DNA from: Propionibacteriales bacterium
GTDB lineage: Bacteria; Actinomycetota; Actinomycetes; Propionibacteriales; Nocardioidaceae
Direction: 5' to 3'
Length of the DNA: 64,000 bases
NCBI GenBank assembly: GCA_026392415.1
Contig: JAPLCC010000051.1
Location: 45,222-109,221, forward strand
Shown here: positions 60,471 through 64,000 of the stretch, in pieces
How positions within the stretch are numbered: position 1 is the first letter of the stretch
Layout of the letters: every line of letters begins with the position of its first letter
The notes under the pieces: model-generated
Seen by the model: only the letters and a program-made list of their open reading frames with translations
What the model was told of the DNA's origin: nothing
The model's database searches: none
Made by a program: the position numbers and the translations under genes

Positions 60471-61511
60471 GTGGCAGAGACCTTCACCCGCGAGTACGAC
60501 GCGATGCGTCGTGCCCTCGCGCTGGCGGCAAGCCCCGGCGTGCCCCTGCACCCGAACCCACGCGTCGGCTGCGTGCTGCTCGCACCCGACGGGACGACCG
60601 TCGGCGAGGGCTATCACCGCGGCGCGGGCAACCCGCATGCCGAGATCGAGGCCCTGGCGGTCGCCGGCGACCGTGCCGCCGGTGCGACCGCGGTCGTGAC
60701 CCTCGAGCCGTGCAACCACACCGGTCGCACCGGCCCGTGCGCCGAGGCCCTCATCGCTGCCGGCGTACGACGGGTGGTGGTCGCCCAGCGCGACCCGAAC
60801 CCCGTCGCCGGCGGTGGCCTGGAAACGCTCGCCGCGGCCGGCATCGAGTCGGATGCCGGAACGCTGGAGGAGGCCGCTGTTGCGCTGAACCCGGCGTGGA
60901 CCTTCGCCCACGTCCACGGCCGTCCGTTCGTGACCTGGAAGTTCGCCACCACGCTCGACGGCCGGTCCGCGGCCAGTGACGGCACCTCGCGATGGATCTC
61001 CTCGCCCGCCGCCCGCCATGACACGCACCGCCTGCGGGCACAGTGCGACACGATGCTCGTCGGGGCCAACACGGTCGAGGTCGACGACCCGCAGTTGACC
61101 GTGCGCGATGAGGACGACCAGCCCGTGGCGGTCCAGCCGTTGCGTGTGGTGCTCGGCCAGCGGGACCTCGCCGAGGACCGGCGGATCTTCGACGACGTCG
61201 CCGAGACCCTGCACCTGCGCACCCGCGACCCGCTCGAGGCCCTGCAGGCGCTCTACGCCGAGCACGACCGTCACCACGTCTTCCTGGAGGGCGGACCCAC
61301 GCTGGCCGCGGCCTTCGTGAAGGCCGGTCTGGTGGACGAGATCGTCACCTACGTCGCGCCGCTCCTGCTCGGTTCCGGCAAGTCCGCCCTCGGGCGGCTG
61401 GGAATCCGCACCATCGGCAACGCGTTGCGGTTCGCGTTGGTCGACACCGCCGTCATCGGCGAGGGAGCAGAGGCGAACGTTCGCCTCACCCTCCGGCCAG
61501 AGAGGAACTGA
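60471..61511 (+). CDS. ribD: Bifunctional pyrimidine deaminase/reductase RibD
   Basis: RibD deaminates and then reduces the GTP cyclohydrolase II product in riboflavin synthesis. The 346 residues comprise the deaminase (about 1-145) with the zinc site His56-Ala-Glu58 (NPHAE) and Cys81/Cys90 (PCNHTGRTGPC). The reductase (about 150-346) has FATTLDGRSA and FLEGGPTLAAAF. GTG 60471 has GAAGAGG 5 nt upstream. The frame runs back to 60330, but that part is the riboswitch. The stop is 4 bases before ribE. Confidence 0.95.
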   Translation: MAETFTREYDAMRRALALAASPGVPLHPNPRVGCVLLAPDGTTVGEGYHRGAGNPHAEIEALAVAGDRAAGATAVVTLEPCNHTGRTGPCAEALIAAGVRRVVVAQRDPNPVAGGGLETLAAAGIESDAGTLEEAAVALNPAWTFAHVHGRPFVTWKFATTLDGRSAASDGTSRWISSPAARHDTHRLRAQCDTMLVGANTVEVDDPQLTVRDEDDQPVAVQPLRVVLGQRDLAEDRRIFDDVAETLHLRTRDPLEALQALYAEHDRHHVFLEGGPTLAAAFVKAGLVDEIVTYVAPLLLGSGKSALGRLGIRTIGNALRFALVDTAVIGEGAEANVRLTLRPERN

Positions 61512-61515
61512 CCAG

Positions 61516-62121
61516 ATGTTCACCGGAATCGTCGAGGAGTTCGGCACCGTCGCCGCCATCGAGGACCAGGGCGACGCAATTCGGCTCACCATCGCCTCCG
61601 ACATCACGTTGTCGGACGCCGGCCTCGGTGACTCGATCGCCGTCAACGGCTGTTGCCTGACCGTCGCGGAGCGCACCGACACCACCTGGACTGCCGACGT
61701 GATGGCCGAGACACTCGACAAGACGAGTCTCGGCGGGCTCGTCGTCGGCGAGCAGGTCAACCTCGAACGCGCCGTCACGGCCGAGAAGCGTCTCGGCGGC
61801 CACATCGTCCAGGGACATGTCGACGCCGTCGGCGAGGTCGTCGCCAGGACCCCCAGCGAGCACTGGGAGATCGTCGAGATCGCGATGCCCGTCGAGCTCG
61901 GCCGCTATCTCGTCGACAAGGGCTCCATCACCGTCGACGGCACCTCTCTCACCGTCGTTGCGGCGGGGGAGACCACCTTCACCGTGAGCCTCATTCCCGA
62001 GACGCTCGCGCGCACCACCCTCGGATTCCGGACGCCCGGCAGCCGGGTCAACCTCGAGGTCGACGTCATCGCCAAGCACGTGGAGAAGCTCGTGCGTGCC
62101 TACACAGCCAAGGAGAACTGA
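61516..62121 (+). CDS. ribE: Riboflavin synthase alpha chain
   Basis: The enzyme dismutates two lumazines to riboflavin. The 201 residues form two lumazine-binding repeats, the first starting [10 protein letters not shown] with AVNGCCLTV, the second GHIVQGHVD with [12 protein letters not shown]. Length and symmetry are normal. It begins 4 bases after ribD, coupled by the AGAGAGGAAC end of ribD. AAGGAGA in its last codons serves ribBA. Confidence 0.96.
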   Translation: MFTGIVEEFGTVAAIEDQGDAIRLTIASDITLSDAGLGDSIAVNGCCLTVAERTDTTWTADVMAETLDKTSLGGLVVGEQVNLERAVTAEKRLGGHIVQGHVDAVGEVVARTPSEHWEIVEIAMPVELGRYLVDKGSITVDGTSLTVVAAGETTFTVSLIPETLARTTLGFRTPGSRVNLEVDVIAKHVEKLVRAYTAKEN

Positions 62122-62122
62122 C

Positions 62123-63376
62123 ATGTCCGTCAGGCTGGATCCCATCGAGCGCGCCATCGCCGACATCGCAGCAGGCAAGGCGGTCATCGTCGTCGACGAC
62201 GAGGACCGCGAGAACGAGGGCGACATCATCTTCGCCGCGAGCAAGGCCACCCCCGAACTGATGGCGTGGACGATTCGTCACTCCAGCGGCGTGATCTGCG
62301 TGCCGATGCCGGGCGACATGCTCGACCGGCTCGAGATCCCCCTCATGACGCCGCACAACAAGGACGCCTACCGGACGGCGTACACGCTGTCGGTGGATGC
62401 ACGTGACGGCGTCTCGACCGGTATCTCCGCAGCGGACCGCGCGCACACGGCGCGGGTGCTGGCCGACTCTGCGACCGAGTCCTGGGAGCTGACCCGGCCC
62501 GGGCACGTCTTCCCCCTGCGCTACCGCGAGGGTGGTGTCCTGGTCCGGCGCGGCCACACGGAGTCTGCCGTCGACCTCTGCCGACTGGCCGGACTGACAC
62601 CGGCCGGTGTCCTGGTCGAGGTCGTCAACGACGACGGCACCATGAAGCGTGCGCCCGAACTGAGGGAGTTCGCCGACGAGCACGGCGTCGCGATGATCTC
62701 GATCGAGGACCTCGTCCGCTACCGCCGTCGCGTCGAGCGCCACGTGGTCCGCGAGGCCGAGACCCGGCTGCCCACCAGCCACGGCGAGTTCACCGCAATC
62801 GGCTACACCATCACCGTCGACAACAGCGAGCACGTCGCCCTCGTGTACGGCGACCTGGACACCTTGACCGACGAGGGCCCTGTGCTGACGCGGGTCCACT
62901 CGGAGTGCCTCACCGGCGACGTGTTCGGCAGCAGTCGCTGCGACTGCGGGCCCCAGCTCAACGAGGCGCTCGACCGGATCGTCGAGGAGGGTCGCGGTGT
63001 GCTGGTCTACCTCCGCGGTCACGAGGGTCGGGGGATCGGCCTGGTCGCGAAGCTGCAGGCCTACCAGTTGCAGGACGGCGGCCGCGACACCGTGGATGCC
63101 AACCTCGACCTGGGCCTGCCGGCGGACGCGCGCCACTACGGTGCTGCCACGCAGATCCTCAAGGATCTCGGTGTCGTCGAGGTACGCCTGCTGACCAACA
63201 ACCCCGAGAAGGTCAACGACCTCGAGGACTACGGCATCAAGGTCTCCGAGCGGGTCCAGCTCACGCCGCACCCCAACGACCACAACCTTGCCTACCTGTT
63301 GACCAAACGGGACCGCATGGGTCACGACCTGCCCCATCTCGCACTCGCCGAGACCGAACGCGAAGGAAGTATCTGA
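62123..63376 (+). CDS. ribBA: Bifunctional DHBP synthase / GTP cyclohydrolase II RibBA
   Basis: The 417-residue protein makes both riboflavin precursors. Residues about 1-205 are 3,4-dihydroxy-2-butanone-4-phosphate synthase, with [12 protein letters not shown] and [13 protein letters not shown]. Residues about 210-417 are GTP cyclohydrolase II, with [20 protein letters not shown] carrying the three zinc Cys and [18 protein letters not shown] stands 6 nt before ATG 62123. Both halves look complete. Confidence 0.96.
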   Translation: MSVRLDPIERAIADIAAGKAVIVVDDEDRENEGDIIFAASKATPELMAWTIRHSSGVICVPMPGDMLDRLEIPLMTPHNKDAYRTAYTLSVDARDGVSTGISAADRAHTARVLADSATESWELTRPGHVFPLRYREGGVLVRRGHTESAVDLCRLAGLTPAGVLVEVVNDDGTMKRAPELREFADEHGVAMISIEDLVRYRRRVERHVVREAETRLPTSHGEFTAIGYTITVDNSEHVALVYGDLDTLTDEGPVLTRVHSECLTGDVFGSSRCDCGPQLNEALDRIVEEGRGVLVYLRGHEGRGIGLVAKLQAYQLQDGGRDTVDANLDLGLPADARHYGAATQILKDLGVVEVRLLTNNPEKVNDLEDYGIKVSERVQLTPHPNDHNLAYLLTKRDRMGHDLPHLALAETEREGSI

Positions 63377-63377
63377 C

Positions 63378-63863
63378 ATGGCTGGACACGGCGCCCCCGA
63401 GATCGCGCCCATCGACTGCCACGACCTGCGGGTTGCCGTGGTGGCGGCGAGCTGGCACACCGAGGTCATGGACGGCCTCATCGCCGGTGCCCAGCGCGCC
63501 TTCGCCGCCCACAAGCTCGAAGCGCCCGTCGTGGTGCGGGTGCCCGGCACGTTCGAGCTGCCCGTCGCGGCAGCGGCCCTCGCGCCGTCGTACGACGCGG
63601 TGATCGCGCTCGGCGTGGTCATCCGGGGCGGCACGCCTCACTTCGACTACGTCTGCAACGCGGCGACCGACGGTCTGACCCGGGTCTCGCTCGACCACCA
63701 GACGCCCATCGGCTTCGGGGTCCTCACCTGCGACGACGACGCGCAGGCGCTCGACCGTGCCGGGCTGGAGGGTTCGTCGGAGGACAAGGGCTACGAGGCG
63801 GCGTCGGCGGCGTTGCAGACCGCCGCGACGCTCAAGCGGATCCGCAGGGGCTACGGCGCCTAG
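63378..63863 (+). CDS. ribH: 6,7-dimethyl-8-ribityllumazine synthase
   Basis: The 161-residue protein condenses the RibD pathway product with DHBP to lumazine and assembles into large oligomers. [35 protein letters not shown] and [16 protein letters not shown] are family motifs, the last with the catalytic His. GAAGGA precedes ATG 63378, one base after ribBA. It closes the FMN-controlled operon; no terminator hairpin is visible before the IS-like sequence. Confidence 0.96.
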   Translation: MAGHGAPEIAPIDCHDLRVAVVAASWHTEVMDGLIAGAQRAFAAHKLEAPVVVRVPGTFELPVAAAALAPSYDAVIALGVVIRGGTPHFDYVCNAATDGLTRVSLDHQTPIGFGVLTCDDDAQALDRAGLEGSSEDKGYEAASAALQTAATLKRIRRGYGA

Positions 63864-63868
63864 TTGTG

Positions 63869-64000
63869 ATGTCCGGGAAGGTTGTCCCGCCCTCCGGCGG
63901 TGAGTCGGCCTGACAGGTGAAGGCCCCCGGTTGTGAAGTGGAGCTGTCTAGTTCAACGCTTCACTGACCGGAGGCCCTCGTGTCCCACGCTAACGCTGCC
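63869..64000 (+). mobile_element. Left end of an IS481-type insertion sequence, cut by the window edge
   Basis: The non-coding lead starting around TGTCCGGGAAGG and the beginning of a transposase frame (MSHANAA) resemble IS481-family elements of actinobacteria. The left boundary near 63869 is a guess from the TGT start that IS481 ends usually have. The right end lies outside the window, so target duplication cannot be checked. Confidence 0.55.
63980..64000 (+). CDS. IS481-family transposase, 5' fragment
   Basis: Only seven codons, read as MSHANAA, are in the window. This start is typical of IS481-family transposases, which have an N-terminal helix-turn-helix and a DDE catalytic domain. GGAGG lies 5 nt before GTG 63980. 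The call rests on this short match and on the lead sequence. Confidence 0.55.

Noticed and set aside
1..64000. tRNA, rRNA, CRISPR arrays, prophage or plasmid origin
   Set aside because: I saw no cloverleaf, no regularly spaced repeats and no phage structural, integrase or replication genes. The only mobile sequence is the IS-like right edge and one hairpin repeat.

Overview
The window is a strongly G+C-rich actinobacterial chromosome segment. Dense same-strand operons with ATGA/GTGA overlaps, many GTG starts, many apparently leaderless genes, two complete mce operons and a KstR-type steroid regulon suggest a Nocardioides-like member of the Nocardioidaceae. A hairpin-forming repeat at 55020-55057 looks like a family I recall from Nocardioides intergenic regions. 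The family-level placement is an inference; the phylum is not in doubt.

Left part (1-12292): the 3' three quarters of dxs, a zinc-peptidase-like lipoprotein, a PAC2 protein, acyl-CoA thioesterase TesB, then a lipid block with the order htdX-fabG4 / fadA2 known from mycobacteria. Two TetR regulators, an ATP-dependent DNA ligase and an AlkA-like glycosylase follow.

Middle (12375-27634): a ten-gene mce operon of unassigned type. It is headed by a protein with two SCP2-like domains and followed by two YrbE permeases, six Mce proteins and an Mce-associated lipoprotein. Next come a phospholipase D-type synthase, an SDR, an AhpD-like protein, uvrB and a six-helix channel.

Steroid region (27740-57487): an mce4-type import operon (yrbE4AB, mce4A-F, two mas genes), then ferredoxin reductase, PPOX protein, ferredoxin and two SDRs, then kstR itself. 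Beyond kstR lie a glycosyltransferase/methyltransferase/toroid-fold cluster, fadE34, a LipC-like esterase, a WS/DGAT, an alpha/beta hydrolase, a di-iron protein, and an igr-type operon (chsE1-chsE2 fusion, chsH2 split in two, chsH1, ltp2). Seven sites matching TNNAACNNGTTNNA (four perfect, three with one mismatch) lie only in promoters of this region. They suggest that one repressor controls steroid import, redox supply, side-chain beta-oxidation and several genes not usually discussed with them. By family knowledge FadE34 acts on the five-carbon side chain, and ChsE1E2, ChsH1H2 and Ltp2 remove the last three carbons as propionyl-CoA. No P450, ring-cleavage gene or KstD is in the window.

Right part (57500-64000): a small lipoprotein, a cupin, a 49-residue membrane protein, a GT-C-like membrane protein, an FMN riboswitch with ribD-ribE-ribBA-ribH, and the left end of an IS481-type element cut by the window edge.

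The most notable observations are the reciprocal fusion and fission in the igr operon relative to M. tuberculosis, a mobile-looking repeat at the start of chsH2, the uncharacterised cluster divergent from kstR, and at least fifteen genes with a -10 box 6-7 nt before the start codon. I saw no tRNA, rRNA, CRISPR array or prophage.
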